Source: Dromiciops gliroides | Taxonomy: Eukaryota > Chordata > Mammalia > Microbiotheria > Microbiotheriidae | Reading direction: 5' to 3' | Length of the DNA: 64,000 nucleotides | Assembly (NCBI RefSeq): GCF_019393635.1 | Contig: NC_057866.1 | Coordinates: 8,481,723 to 8,545,722, forward strand | Part shown: positions 48,135-58,431 of the stretch, one piece after another | Layout of the letters: each line of letters begins with the position of its first letter | Position numbering within the stretch: position 1 is the stretch's first letter | Program-made: the position numbers and the translations under genes | Notes under the pieces: model-generated | What the model saw: only the letters and a program-made list of their open reading frames with translations | The model's database searches: none | What the model was told of the DNA's origin: nothing

Positions 48135-48345
48135 TGATTCTTGTCATTCAGTCCAACTCTTTGCAACCCCATTTGAGGTTTTCTTGGCAGAGGTATGGGA
48201 GTGGTTTTCCAGTTCCTTTTACGGATGAGGAAACTGAGGCAAAAAGGGTAAAGTTACTTGCCCAGGGTCACCCAGCTAGAACATGTGGCTGGATCTGAAA
48301 TCAAGTCTTCCAAACTCCAGGCTTGGCACTCTATTCACTGGGCCA
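48135..48345 (-). repeat. MAR1-like SINE, reverse orientation
   Basis: On the + strand it reads TTCAGTCCAACTCTTTGCAA, GGTTTTCTTGGCAGAGGTAT, GATGAGGAAACTGAGGCAAA and ACTTGCCCAGGGTCACCCAG, the reverse of the long MAR-type SINE. Same family as the copy at 6707-6925. Confidence 0.68.
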
Positions 48346-48650
48346 GGTACTGTATGACTCTTTATGCCTTTAACTCTCCCACCTGGAAATAACCTGTTGT
48401 AATGGCTCCCTTCAGCCACTAAGAGGTGCCCTGTACGAAGGCTTCTGCTTTCAACTCTAGGAAGGGAAGGCTGGGTTTCAGAAACTCATAAAGCCAAGCT
48501 GGTCCAGGGATTCCCCTGTGGCGGTCAGTCTGGTGACACCTCTGGCCCTCTTTTCTGAATCACGTTTTTAAATGCATAAAATGAAATGCAAAGGAAATCA
48601 ATCATACGAAAAAGACATTGATCAAAATACTTGTAAAAAAAACGAATTCA

Positions 48651-48805
48651 GGGCAGCTAGGTGGGGCAGTGGATAGAGCAGCAGCCCTGGAGTCAGGAGT
48701 ACCTGAGTTCAAATCCGGCCTCAGACACTTAACATTTACTAGCTGTGTGACCCTGGGCAAGTCACTTAACCCCAATTGCCTCATTAAAAAAAAAAACAAA
48801 AAAAA
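48651..48805 (+). repeat. WSINE1-like CORE-SINE with target-site duplication
   Basis: A full copy with a long A tail is flanked by the perfect repeat AACGAATTCA (48641-48650 and 48806-48815). Confidence 0.92.
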
Positions 48806-48899
48806 AACGAATTCACAGGCCCCAGGTAAGGAAAACCTGACGGCCCCATAGTTTGCAGAAAAGGAACCGGAGGCCTCCATCAGTGAGCCAGTCAATAAA

Positions 48900-49072
48900 C
48901 AGGAAGAAAGAAGGAAAGAGAAAGAGAGGAGAGAGGGAGGAGGGAGGAGGAAGAGAGAAAAAGAAAGAGAGAGAGAGAGAGAGGAAGGAAGGAAGGAAGG
49001 AAGGAAGGAAGGAAGGAAGGAAGGAAGGAAGGAAGGAAGGAAGGAAGGAAGGAAGGAAGGAAGGAAAGAAAG
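48900..49072 (+). repeat. Purine microsatellite, GA-rich then (GGAA)n
   Basis: A GA/GGA-rich lead-in (48900-48980) passes into about 20 GGAA units (about 48981-49065). GGAA arrays are also clustered ETS-factor binding motifs. Open frames of repeated Lys-Glu-Gly-Arg or Leu-Pro-Ser-Phe across it are artefacts. Confidence 0.93.
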
Positions 49073-50139
49073 CAAGCTGTTCTTGGATTTTGAGTCGGGG
49101 AAGCTGAGCAGCCAGCCCCGGGGAAAGAGGACCGGGTGCAGCCCTGCTTCTCAGGAGGAAGGAGGGGCTCGGCCCATCTCCCTCTGCCCAAGTCGGGCAG
49201 TGCCCTGCGGCTTCCTGTGATTTTGTAGCAGCCTAGAAAAGGAACGAAGGGCAGGCGAAAGGAGGAGGCTACCGGTGGTCTCCATCAGAACCGTCGTGCT
49301 TGCCCGGCCGGCCGGCTCTGAGCCTCCCTCCGTCTGTTTTCTCTACATTAACACGCGGAGCTGCGCAGGGCCTGGATGTCCCAGCTTGTGTTCAGCTTTG
49401 GAACCCGAGCCTTAGCGACGGCCTGAAGCCATTAAAGCTAAAAACAATCATTAGAGATGAAATGACATTACATTAAATTACCGAAGCTTTAATATTCAAA
49501 CGCACCGACGTGAGCAAAGCCCACGGTGCTGAACCTCTGGGAACGGCCAGCCTCACTCCCACCCCCCATGTCGAGCGGGAGACAAGCCCCGCAAGATCCC
49601 GTCCTCGGTCTGCAACGGGTCCCCGGGACCCTCAGCCCCCGAGGTTCCCTGGTGTAGGTCCGCTTTTGCCAAGATTGCAAACGCACCCAGATGCTGGGCA
49701 GAGGAGTGCCTGGCACGGGCAGCTGGCGGGCGTAGACTAAGGAAGTGCTTGTGGACTGCGGGCAAACAGCAAGCCCTCCTAGGGTCCCCTCCTACCCCGC
49801 CTGGGATCGTCTCCCCTCCATCCTTTGTCACCCCCGCCGGGCCACCAGTGGCACGACCCATTGTGAAGAACAAGGGCCAGCAGCCCCCCAGGCTAGCCCT
49901 GGGCTCCCGGGACAGTCTGCGGCCTCATCCTCTAAGCCTTCCTAGGGACCCCCCCCCCCGCCCCCAATCACTGCCACGTGACCTTCGCGACATCAATTAA
50001 CATACGGCCACAGGCTCGGTGTTTCACCTTCCCGAGTCAAGTGGAATAACCCACCTCCCCCCAACCTCAGTTCAAAGAATAACTCAATGGTTCAGTCCAG
50101 CCCCTTTCCTTCTGACGAGTAAGAACAGGCCGGGTTTGC

Positions 50140-50690
50140 GGGGCAGGGATTGGCCGGCCTTTGGGGGCGTGGCCTCTCCGCAGGGCGCTCTTCCGTCATC
50201 GTCAGGCCCCGCCCCCTGGGCGGGGAGAAAGGCAGGCGGGGCCGGCCCCTTTGCTCACGCTGTTTGCGCGCGGCGGCGGGATTGGCTGGCCGCAGCGGTG
50301 AGCGCTCGTGCTCGGGCGGGCGCGCTCGCGCCGGGCTCGTGCCTGCCTCCTGCGTGCGTGCGTGCGTGCGTGCGTGCGTTGGCCGCGGCGCGAGGCGGGC
50401 GCGGAGTCGGGAGGTCGCGCCGAGGCTCGAGCGGCCGTCGCCATTTTGTCGGGTTGTCTCTGACAGAAGCGGGAGCCGCCGCCGCCCCCGGAGGTGCGAC
50501 CGGGAACCTGGGGGGGGGGGGGCCGGGGCCGGGGGCTGAGGCCTCTGCAGGCGGGGCCGGGGGCAGGGCGGGGTCGGGGCGGGTTCTGCTGCCTGGGAGG
50601 CGGGGCTGCGGGAGGAGCCGCGGGAGGGGCGGGGCTCCGAGCGCCCGCCCCGGCCCGGCTCCGGTGAGGTGACAGCCGTCCGGGTCCTTC
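50140..50690 (+). promoter_or_regulatory. RBM4B: RBM4B CpG island promoter and 5' UTR exon
   Basis: A CpG-dense block with GC boxes (CAGGCCCCGCCCCCTGGGCG), two inverted CCAAT boxes (ATTGG at 50149-50153 and 50281-50285), a TGCG repeat at 50351-50379 and a YY1-like GCCATTTTG at 50440-50448. YY1 motifs of this form often sit at or just after start sites of housekeeping RNA-binding-protein genes. A non-coding exon probably ends at the donor GGAG/GTGCGA (50493/50494) or at CTCCG/GTGAGG (50663/50664). The gene needs such an exon because the ATG exon opens with an acceptor. Confidence 0.8.
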
Positions 50691-51229
50691 TCCGGAGGCG
50701 AAACCGAGGCTGGGAGCGCCCTGGGTGGGGCCTGCGGGCACCCCCATCTTCCTGATGGGAAAACAGTCCCGGAGGGCCAGGTGCGCTCCTCCCGGCATGC
50801 CCCTGGAGGTAGCGAGTTCTCTTGCTGAGGCTGGAGGACCGCAGGCCCCGCCGGGCGCGGGAGGCTGGCGGCCAGCCCTAAGTGCAGAGGCCTAGCCCGC
50901 GAGCATTTATTGAGCGCCTGCTGTGTACACGCCCACCCGAGGCTCCCCGGCGCCTCACACAGAGGGCGTTCAATACGAGCTGACCGCAGGTGGGCGGGGC
51001 TCTTTTGGGGGGGGCCCTTTCATCCTCATAATGTGCCCCTCCCCCCAAGTCTGGGACCTCGCTAAGTTCGGGGGGCTTCTGACCGGGATCCTTTCCCAAA
51101 GCTCATAAAAGAGAAGGTCCCGCTTTATGCCTTGAGCCAGGGAAGGTGACCCAAGGCCCATCAGGGTGGTCCTGAGGCTCAGATGAGATGAGGGCACACA
51201 GTAGGTGCTCTGTAAATGCTTGTTCCCTC

Positions 51230-51410
51230 CCTGGAAAGAACCTCAGAGGCCATCCCGACCAGCCCACCCCACCCCTCATTTGACAGATGAGGACATTGAA
51301 GATTCCAGTCAGTGACTTGCTCAAGGTCACCCAGGTACAGAGGTAAGTCCCAGTGGCAGGATTCGAAATCGCCTCCTCCAGAGTCAGTGCTTTTTACCCC
51401 GTACCCCTTT
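51230..51410 (+). repeat. MIR-type SINE fragment
   Basis: CCTCATTTGACAGATGAGGA, then GTGACTTGCTCAAGGTCACC and ATTCGAAATCGCC. It lies in the 5' UTR intron of RBM4B, shortly before the ATG exon. Confidence 0.6.
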
Positions 51411-51570
51411 CACAGAGATGTCTGCGTTGGTTTCTTTGAGCCTCTGGGAACTGACCCAGAACTCAGTAGAACTTAGGTGGGCCATAGGATTTAAAGGTAG
51501 CCGGGCTCCTGTGTGGAGTCAGGGGCCTCCCTGAAGGGTCTCTTTTTCTCTCCATAAGGCTGCTGTCAAG

Positions 51571-54500
51571 ATGGTGAAGCTGTTCATCGGGAACCTGCCC
51601 CGCGAGGCGACGGAGCAGGAGATCCGCTCCCTCTTCGAGCAGTACGGGAAGGTGCTCGAGTGCGACATCATCAAGAACTACGGCTTCGTGCACATCGAGG
51701 ACAAGACGGCGGCCGAGGACGCCATCCGCAACCTGCACCACTACAAGCTGCACGGCGTCAACATCAACGTGGAGGCCAGCAAGAACAAGAGCAAGGCCTC
51801 CACCAAGCTGCACGTGGGCAACATCAGCCCCACGTGCACCAACCTGGAGCTGCGCGCCAAGTTCGAGGAGTACGGGCCCGTGATCGAGTGTGACATCGTC
51901 AAGGACTACGCCTTCGTGCACATGGAGCGGGCCGAGGACGCCGTGGAGGCCATCCGGGGCCTCGACAACACCGAGTTCCAAGGTGAACTGCCCTGGGGCC
52001 TGGGGAGGCTGCTGAGCTGAGGAGGGGATGAGAGCCCAGGGTAACAAGGAGGGCAGCTGGCTTTCAGGGGGACTTCCTCATTGCCATTTGTCATAGGTAG
52101 AAGTCATGTAAAAAGGTAGTTGTGGGATAGCAGTTTTAAACATCCTAATTCCCTCGTGGAAAGGAAGGTTTTGTTCTTCTCTCCCTTCACATTCTGGCTT
52201 CCTGAGGTCTTCTCCATCAGTTTTTTAGGGGAACAAACTATAGGCCATTTGAACATGCTTAGCCCATGAAGTTATTTGGTTTTCTGGGAATCCATCCACC
52301 AAGGAATATTATCTCTTTGGGGTAAGAAAGGGCTGAAGTCCTGTCATTATTCCCACCCAGGCCTTAAGTGAACTTGCACATTGTTGGTCAGCTTTGTTTT
52401 TCCAAATGGACAAGGACTCTGTCCAATGCTTTGAATCTTCATAGGACCCGTTGTTTAGAGTGTTGCATGATTGGCAGTGGTGGCGCTAAGAAGGGGCCTC
52501 TAGGGGAGGCCCTCTTATACTGTTAAATGGTGAGTCTGGGTTTGGGGATTGGGCTGGTAGATTTTTTTCATTCATGGATTTCAAAATAAGCAAGGCCAAA
52601 GATCCCACGGGGAACACTTCACCTATTCTATTCCCACTGACCGCAAGGGCCCTAACAGATCACTAGAACTAGTAAGGAAAATAGCATCGAAGTTTTTTGA
52701 GACATCTTTCTTTATGGCTCTGATAAAAAATACAGACTTGGACATTAATGGAAGAAACCTTTTTGGGAGCCCTAGTTATATAAGGAAGTACACTGATAAC
52801 CATGATTCTGGGTCACACAGAGGTCGGTCTCTTGTCTTTTTGACCGTGAATGTCATCAGATGGGCCAAGCAGTCCTTATTGTCGACACTGTGGTAGGTCT
52901 TGGGCATAGTGGAAAGAAGACAAATACTGGGAGAGGGGGAAAGGTCCTAAATGTTCTGTTCATTCCATCATGGGACCTTGGACAAGCTCATCTATGAAAT
53001 GAAGGGATTGGAGTCAGGTTTCTCTGTGGTTCTTTCCAGGGGTAACACTTTGTGATTATGCTGAGCTCCAGTGGAGTCCCAAAATGAGGTACTTCAGATG
53101 ACTTATTAGGGTACCTCTCCTGGCCTCTCAGAAAGGGCTCAGGGATCCAAGTTGGCCATGGGTTCAAGTCTCACTACTGATGAGCTCTGTGACTTTGGAC
53201 AAATCACTGAACTTGTCAGTGCCTCATTTTTTCTTTTTGTAAAATCGGTATTGCAATGCGACCTGCTTGAGCGTGTCAGGAGGATATCATGAAGATGATA
53301 TCCAGGGCTTTGCACATAGCAGATATTTAACTGATGTTCATTGAATTAAAAGATAAAATGAGGTAATAGATATAAATGTGTCCTGAGACTAACAGCATTT
53401 CTGGAAATACAAGGGGATTGTTCTGTCCAACAGCCAGTCAGTGCCCTGTTATGATTAAAAAGGTACTTAAGTGTGAAACTTAAGCTGCCCTTTTTTTTTC
53501 TTGCGTGCTGATATTCTGGAAAATGGCTTTTGAAATTCCCATTCCTAAGAGAATTTGTGTATGTCGGAGGTGGGGGGGAATAAGGGGGACTGGGAGTTTT
53601 TGTAAAGAAAAAAAAAGCAAAATATTTTAGTTAAAAGAAAAATCTGGAGCAAGCTCTGTAGCTAGCCATGCTTCATTTAAAAAATTAAATTCTTTGATTA
53701 AAAGGCTATGAATAATGAAACCTGTGTATGTGGGGGTGGATGAAGATGAAATGGTTTAAAAGATTCTGTACTTGGTACCTAAACCACTCCTTGAGCTGGC
53801 TAAAGTTAGAAGAGACTTCCTTTTTGCGTACAGAATAGAAATTCTACCAGAAAAGGATACTCCCAGCTTATGACTTTTCCCCATCATCCCCCTGGAAAGA
53901 GAATTCTAGTTTGTTGTTGTGAGTTGAGGGTTTTTTAATAACCAACTCTTATTTTGTTTTGTTTTTCAGATGATGAGAAAAAGTTTAGCATAGATAATAG
54001 AAGTTACAAACTTGCCTGGCCATTGCATTGTCGTTGCCCTCCCCTTAGGCAGAAAAGTCTGGGTATTAGGTTAGCTTGCTTTGCCACTTCCGAATGTGAA
54101 GGAGAAAAGAAGGGTGCAGTCTTCTAGAGTATGTCATGTATGAGATCCTGGCAGTTCTCCAATATACCATTTCCAAATGGGTTTGGAGAATGGGAGCTAT
54201 AAGTCACCCAGGTAGCTTTCATTCATCTCTTCCTGGTAGTTTAAAGATTTTTTTTTACTTTTCCTTTGGAAGTGGCATCATCAAGCATGTGTCCAGGGGG
54301 AAAAAGGAAAAAACTATAAGCTTCAAGTCCTATTCATCCAAGATTGTTACATGGCATGTTTTTTTTTTTTAATTTTATTTAATTTTATTTTTTTTGTGGG
54401 GCAATGGGAGTTAAGTGACTTGCCCAGAGTCACACAGCTAGTAAGTGTCAAGTGTCTGAGGTCGCATTTGAACTCAGGTCCTCCTGAATCCAGGGCCAGT

Positions 54501-57500
54501 GCTTTTTCCACTGAGCCACTTAGCTGCCCCCATGTTTTTTTTTTTTTTTTAATGAGGCAATTGGGGTTAAGCGACTTGCCCAGGGTCACACAACTAGTAA
54601 GTATTAAGTGTCTGAGGCCGGATTTGAACTCAGGTACTCTTGAATCCAGGGCTGGTGCTCTATCCACTGTACCATCTAGCTGCCCCCTACATGGCATCTT
54701 AAGAATAAAGGCTGGGGGCAGCTAGATGGCGCAGTGGATAGAACACCGGCCCTGGAGTCAGGAGTACCTGAGTTCAAATCCACCCTCAGACACTTGACAC
54801 TTACTAGCTGTGTGACCCTGGGCAAGTCGCTTAACCCCAATTGCCTCACTTAAAAAAAAAATTAAAAAAAAAAAAAGAATAAAGGCAATGCCCTCCCCTT
54901 TTAGAAGAAGGGTGCAGGAAAGTAGGCTTCCATGTTTGCCTAGAAACTTACATAGGCCTCTTCTGGAACTCTTGGGCCACACATGTACACTAATGATGGC
55001 CTTGAAACCCCTCGAGGAGCTATCTCTAAATAAACAGGCGTTTGCTGCGTTGAGTATCGTTTCCAAGGGCTCAGGTGTACAGCCTTTTCAGTTTAAATGA
55101 GTTCTGTGGGAGTGCAACTCTGCCAGCTGTGTCCCCAGCCCTCTGGGACTCCTGGAAAGCCCTGAGTGAGCTGAAAAAGTGGAACCTGACAGGTTTGCCC
55201 TCGGTCAGTGCTGACACAGAATTGTCTCGCGTTCCCACCCTTAAAACATCTATTCTTTGTGCAGCTAGTGCTCTGGAGAGAGGTGGGGTCAGAGCTCCCT
55301 CCACTGCCCCCATCTCACAGTATGAAGGTGAACCCCCAGGTTGTCAAGATGGTACCAGTGGAGCACAAACCCAGGCGTGGCTGACCAGCTGCCAAGCATA
55401 GACCCTGTGGTCCTCAGAGGACCTGCTAAGTCGGGAGGAGCTGATGGCCAGCTGGTGATAGAGCACAACAACTCCAGAAGACAGTGTGACCAGGCTAGGA
55501 GGGACTGGGACCCGCACTGGGAGGAAGCCCCTCACTGACAGTCGGGGTTCTTGAACTGTGGAAGTCACTCCTGGGAGACTGTTGGCCACGCCTCATGTAG
55601 CAGGGCGGGGCACTTTTTAACCCTCTTGTTCTTCTTTCAGGTGTCTTTGCCTTGGTGTCCCCTAAGACATGGTAGAAGTAGAGCAGCAGGACATTTTCCA
55701 GATGCTATTAGTAAGACTTTTAAGGAATCACGAATAAAAGCCCCACCTCTAACCTTTCCAAAAACTTACGGAAATAAATGGGAAAGTCTTCAGTTTTTAC
55801 AGATGGTTTAGTTCCAGGTAAACAGTTAGTTGCCTCCTACTTTATCACAACAACAGAAATGGATTATGCTGTAGATTTTACAAACTATATGTTAACAACC
55901 ACCCAAAGGGAATGAATGAAAGAGGGATGAAGATTGGAACTAGCAGCAAGACTAGAAAGCCTCTGTGGGCCCACGTCACCACAGCTGATCCAGAAACTTG
56001 GAAAAGCCTGGTTAGCAGGGGGGAAACATTCTTCAAAATGAGCTTCTGGATATCATTCTGATTGGCTGCTTTGAAAAAATTGGGCATGGTTATACCCTTA
56101 CACCAGAACCAGACTGCCATTTTTTAAATCAGTTTGAGTTTATAGCTATAGAACTTCTCCAAGCTCAGTGAGTATTGTAGGACCCTTAATAATTTCTGGC
56201 TTCAAAGATGGGGGAAACTTTTTTAAAATAGCAAACTTTACTCCCTAATCAAAACTTAAGAGTTTCAGGGCTTAGTTAATGACCCATGATATCTATTCTG
56301 CATATCTTCTTGGTGTTGTTGATAGAGCGCTCTCATTCTTGTAAGTCAGAGGCAAGGACTAGATGAGGTTTGGGTTGGTAGAGGTCATGAGACAATGTGG
56401 AGTGAATGCGTTCTGCTAAAGTGATGTTCCTGCCCTAACCCGCTCCCCTCCCAGGGTCAGTGCACGGCGCTGTTCTGAAGCGGGGCTGTTTCCAACAGGA
56501 TGCTGGAGCACGAGGCCTCCTGTCGGATAGCTGCATCCAGAACAAGGTCTGTTAAAGAGGTAGCAACTTGCTGATCATGAAGGGGGACAAATGCAGTTGG
56601 GTTTGCTCTAAGCGGCCCTGATGTGAGTCATCCTAATGCTAAATCCCCGCTCTCTGCATTCTGCACTGCATTCATCTGGGCGGCCTTGATTTCCAAAGTC
56701 TTATGCAATCTGGGACCCAGTTATCTGAGCAGCCTGGGTGTTTCCAGGAAGGGTGCCTGGGCAAGATGGTTGTTTCCTGGGAAGTATGGCTGTAGCATGT
56801 TTGTCTGGGTGCCCAGAGGCCTTCAAGCAAATGCTGCATTTTTAACCAAGTGGATACTCCCCTGCGAAGTTTTTGGGGCGACCCTGCAGGATGAAATGCT
56901 GAACATCTCCATTATGGGGACAATGGGACAAGCACATTGTCCCCAGAAAACTGGTATTGTTTCAAGTTCTTTTTGTCCTGGTTCCATTTGTTGAGGGGCT
57001 GCAGACAAGTGATTTTCCTTTGCATTATGGGCCTTGATTTACCCCTGCTGGAAGAGGAGGGGCTAGCCGGTCTGGGACAGTGTGTCTTACACTCCCAGGC
57101 CTCCTGCAGAATGAAGCCACTGAGCCAAGTATGTTTTGTGCACCCACCCTCTCAGACCCCTCTGGGGATAACCTGCAAAAGGGAAGGCTGGAGGAAGCAT
57201 CTCTGGGGCCTAAACTACCACAAGATGGAAAGAAGCTGCCAGCTCCGCTTACTAAGCTGCCGTCTGTGTTTAGACCCTGTGTGGCCAGCACTGGGGGCTG
57301 GGGGGACTTGGAAAGATGGTTTCCAAATCTTTCCAAATTAAGGTACTTACGAAAAACTGATTGGGAAATATCAGTGGCAGAATTTGACTTGTTCCAATTA
57401 ACAACAGTCCTAGCAGTGAAAAGTAGAAACTTTAAAAAATTTTCTATGTTTGAGTGTAATAGGAAAGTTGTGGGAGGGAGTCCTGGTTCTGCCACTGGGG

Positions 57501-58431
57501 TAAGTAGAAAGGGTTGGTTTCTAGGGATTCAAATCCTTCTGCTCTCACCTTTATTAAACTTCCTGTACGATCTTCCCCCCTCCCCAGTGCCCCACGTGGG
57601 GCAGATTGGCAACAGAGGAGAGGGGTGTGTGTGTGTGTGTGTGTGTGTATTTCTGTGTGCGTCTTGTTCTAACCAAATTGACTTTTGATCATGGTGGGGA
57701 TGAGATCTGGGACTGAGTTACAGCAACCCTTCTTGCGTCTGTTTTTTCAAGGCAAAAGAATGCACGTGCAGTTGTCCACCAGCCGGCTTCGGACTGCACC
57801 CGGGATGGGAGACCAGAGTGGCTGCTATCGGTGCGGGAAAGAGGGCCACTGGTCCAAAGAGTGTCCGGTGGATCGGACGGGCCGCGTAGCAGACCTGACA
57901 GAGCAGTATAATGAGCAGTATGGAGCTGTTCGTGCGCCCTATACCATGGGCTATGGGGAGTCCGTGTATTACAACAATCCGTACGGAGCGCTCGACTATT
58001 ATAAGCGTTACCGGGTGAGGTCATATGAGGCGGTGGCGGCAGCAGCGGCAGCCTCGGCATACAACTATGCAGAGCAGACCCTGTCACAGCTCCCACAAGT
58101 CCAGAGCCCAGCCATGACCGGTCACCTCACCTCCACCTCTCTCAACCCCTATGATAGACACCTGTTGCCAACCTCAGGAGCTGCCGCTGCCACTGCAGCT
58201 GTGGCTGCTGCTGCTGCGGCCGCCACTGCAGCTACCACCTCCTATTATGGGCGGGACCGGAGCCCCCTGCGCCGAGCTGCAGCTGCAGTCCCTACTATTG
58301 GAGAGGGCTACGGTTACGGGCATGAGAACGAGCTGTCCCAGGCCTCGGCAGCCGCGCGGAATTCTCTGTACGACGTGGCCCGGTACGAGCGGGACCAGTA
58401 TGCGGACCGGGCGCGGTACTCAGCCTTTTAA
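51571..58431 (+). CDS. RBM4B: RBM4B, Lark-family RNA-binding protein (2 coding exons, 363 aa)
   Basis: RBM4 and RBM4B are nuclear/cytoplasmic RNA-binding proteins that control alternative splicing and translation, and link to the circadian Lark system. Coding exons: 51571-51982 (acceptor at 51558) and 57752-58431, joined in phase within Gly138. Two RRMs (about residues 2-72 and 78-148; [32 protein letters not shown]) are followed by a CCHC zinc knuckle [14 protein letters not shown] (162-175) and an Ala/Tyr-rich C terminus ending RARYSAF. PVDRTGR, MGYGES and [15 protein letters not shown] match RBM4B rather than RBM4 as I recall them, and the place and strand next to SPTBN2 also fit RBM4B. 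The RRM exon is almost fully G/C at third positions, unlike the second exon. If the intron were retained, translation would stop after about 12 more residues (TGA by 52020), leaving an RRM-only protein. Confidence 0.96.
53145..53300 (+). repeat. MIR-type SINE fragment
   Basis: GGGTTCAAGTCTCACTACTG, then TCTGTGACTTTGGACAAATC and a TTTGTAAAATCGG end. Diverged. Confidence 0.55.
54358..54530 (-). repeat. WSINE1-like CORE-SINE, reverse, nested in the tail of the next copy
   Basis: A full reverse copy is bounded by CATG plus T-runs on both sides. It appears to have inserted at the A-tail end of the neighbouring reverse SINE, whose own duplication, TACATGGCAT, lies outside both (54348-54357 and 54688-54697). 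Confidence 0.85.
54536..54687 (-). repeat. WSINE1-like CORE-SINE, reverse, older host of the nested copy
   Basis: Full reverse copy. The outer direct repeat TACATGGCAT (54348-54357 and 54688-54697) brackets this copy and the nested one, so this copy came first. Confidence 0.87.
54713..54874 (+). repeat. WSINE1-like CORE-SINE, forward, with 12-bp duplication
   Basis: Full forward copy flanked by the perfect repeat AAGAATAAAGGC (54701-54712 and 54875-54886). It faces two reverse copies and so forms a long inverted repeat with them. Confidence 0.92.
57628..57650 (+). repeat. (TG)n microsatellite
   Basis: About 11 TG units about 100 bp before the acceptor of the second RBM4B coding exon. Confidence 0.9.

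Larger units (their letters stand above)
44141..50130. other. Intergenic DNA between SPTBN2 and RBM4B
   Basis: About 6 kb without a gene. 44141-45530 looks single-copy. 45540-48340 is mostly old SINE and other repeats. 48651-49070 holds a SINE and a GGAA microsatellite. 49070-50130 is mixed, with an A/T-rich patch at about 49420-49510. The SINE and repeat copies are listed separately. Confidence 0.7.
51983..57751 (+). other. RBM4B: RBM4B large coding intron
   Basis: A 5.8-kb GT-AG intron, A/T-richer than the rest of the window. It contains an MIR-type piece (about 53145-53300), a cluster of three SINEs (54348-54886) and a TG tract (57628-57650). Two strong acceptor-like sites, GTTTTGTTTTTCAG (ends 53970) and TTCTTCTTTCAG (ends about 55640), have no partner that I can show, so I do not call exons there. 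Confidence 0.85.

Noticed and set aside
48602-49191. Frames of repeated Phe-Leu-Pro-Ser or Lys-Glu-Gly-Arg near the GGAA array
   Set aside because: They are direct translations of the GGAA microsatellite and an adjoining SINE.
53957-54128. A possible cassette exon after the strong acceptor at 53970
   Set aside because: No convincing donor follows and no known RBM4-family peptide is encoded.
51571-58431. Calling this gene RBM4 rather than RBM4B
   Set aside because: Paralogue-specific residues ([28 protein letters not shown]) and the position next to SPTBN2 on the same strand favour RBM4B. RBM4 is expected beyond the right edge on the other strand.
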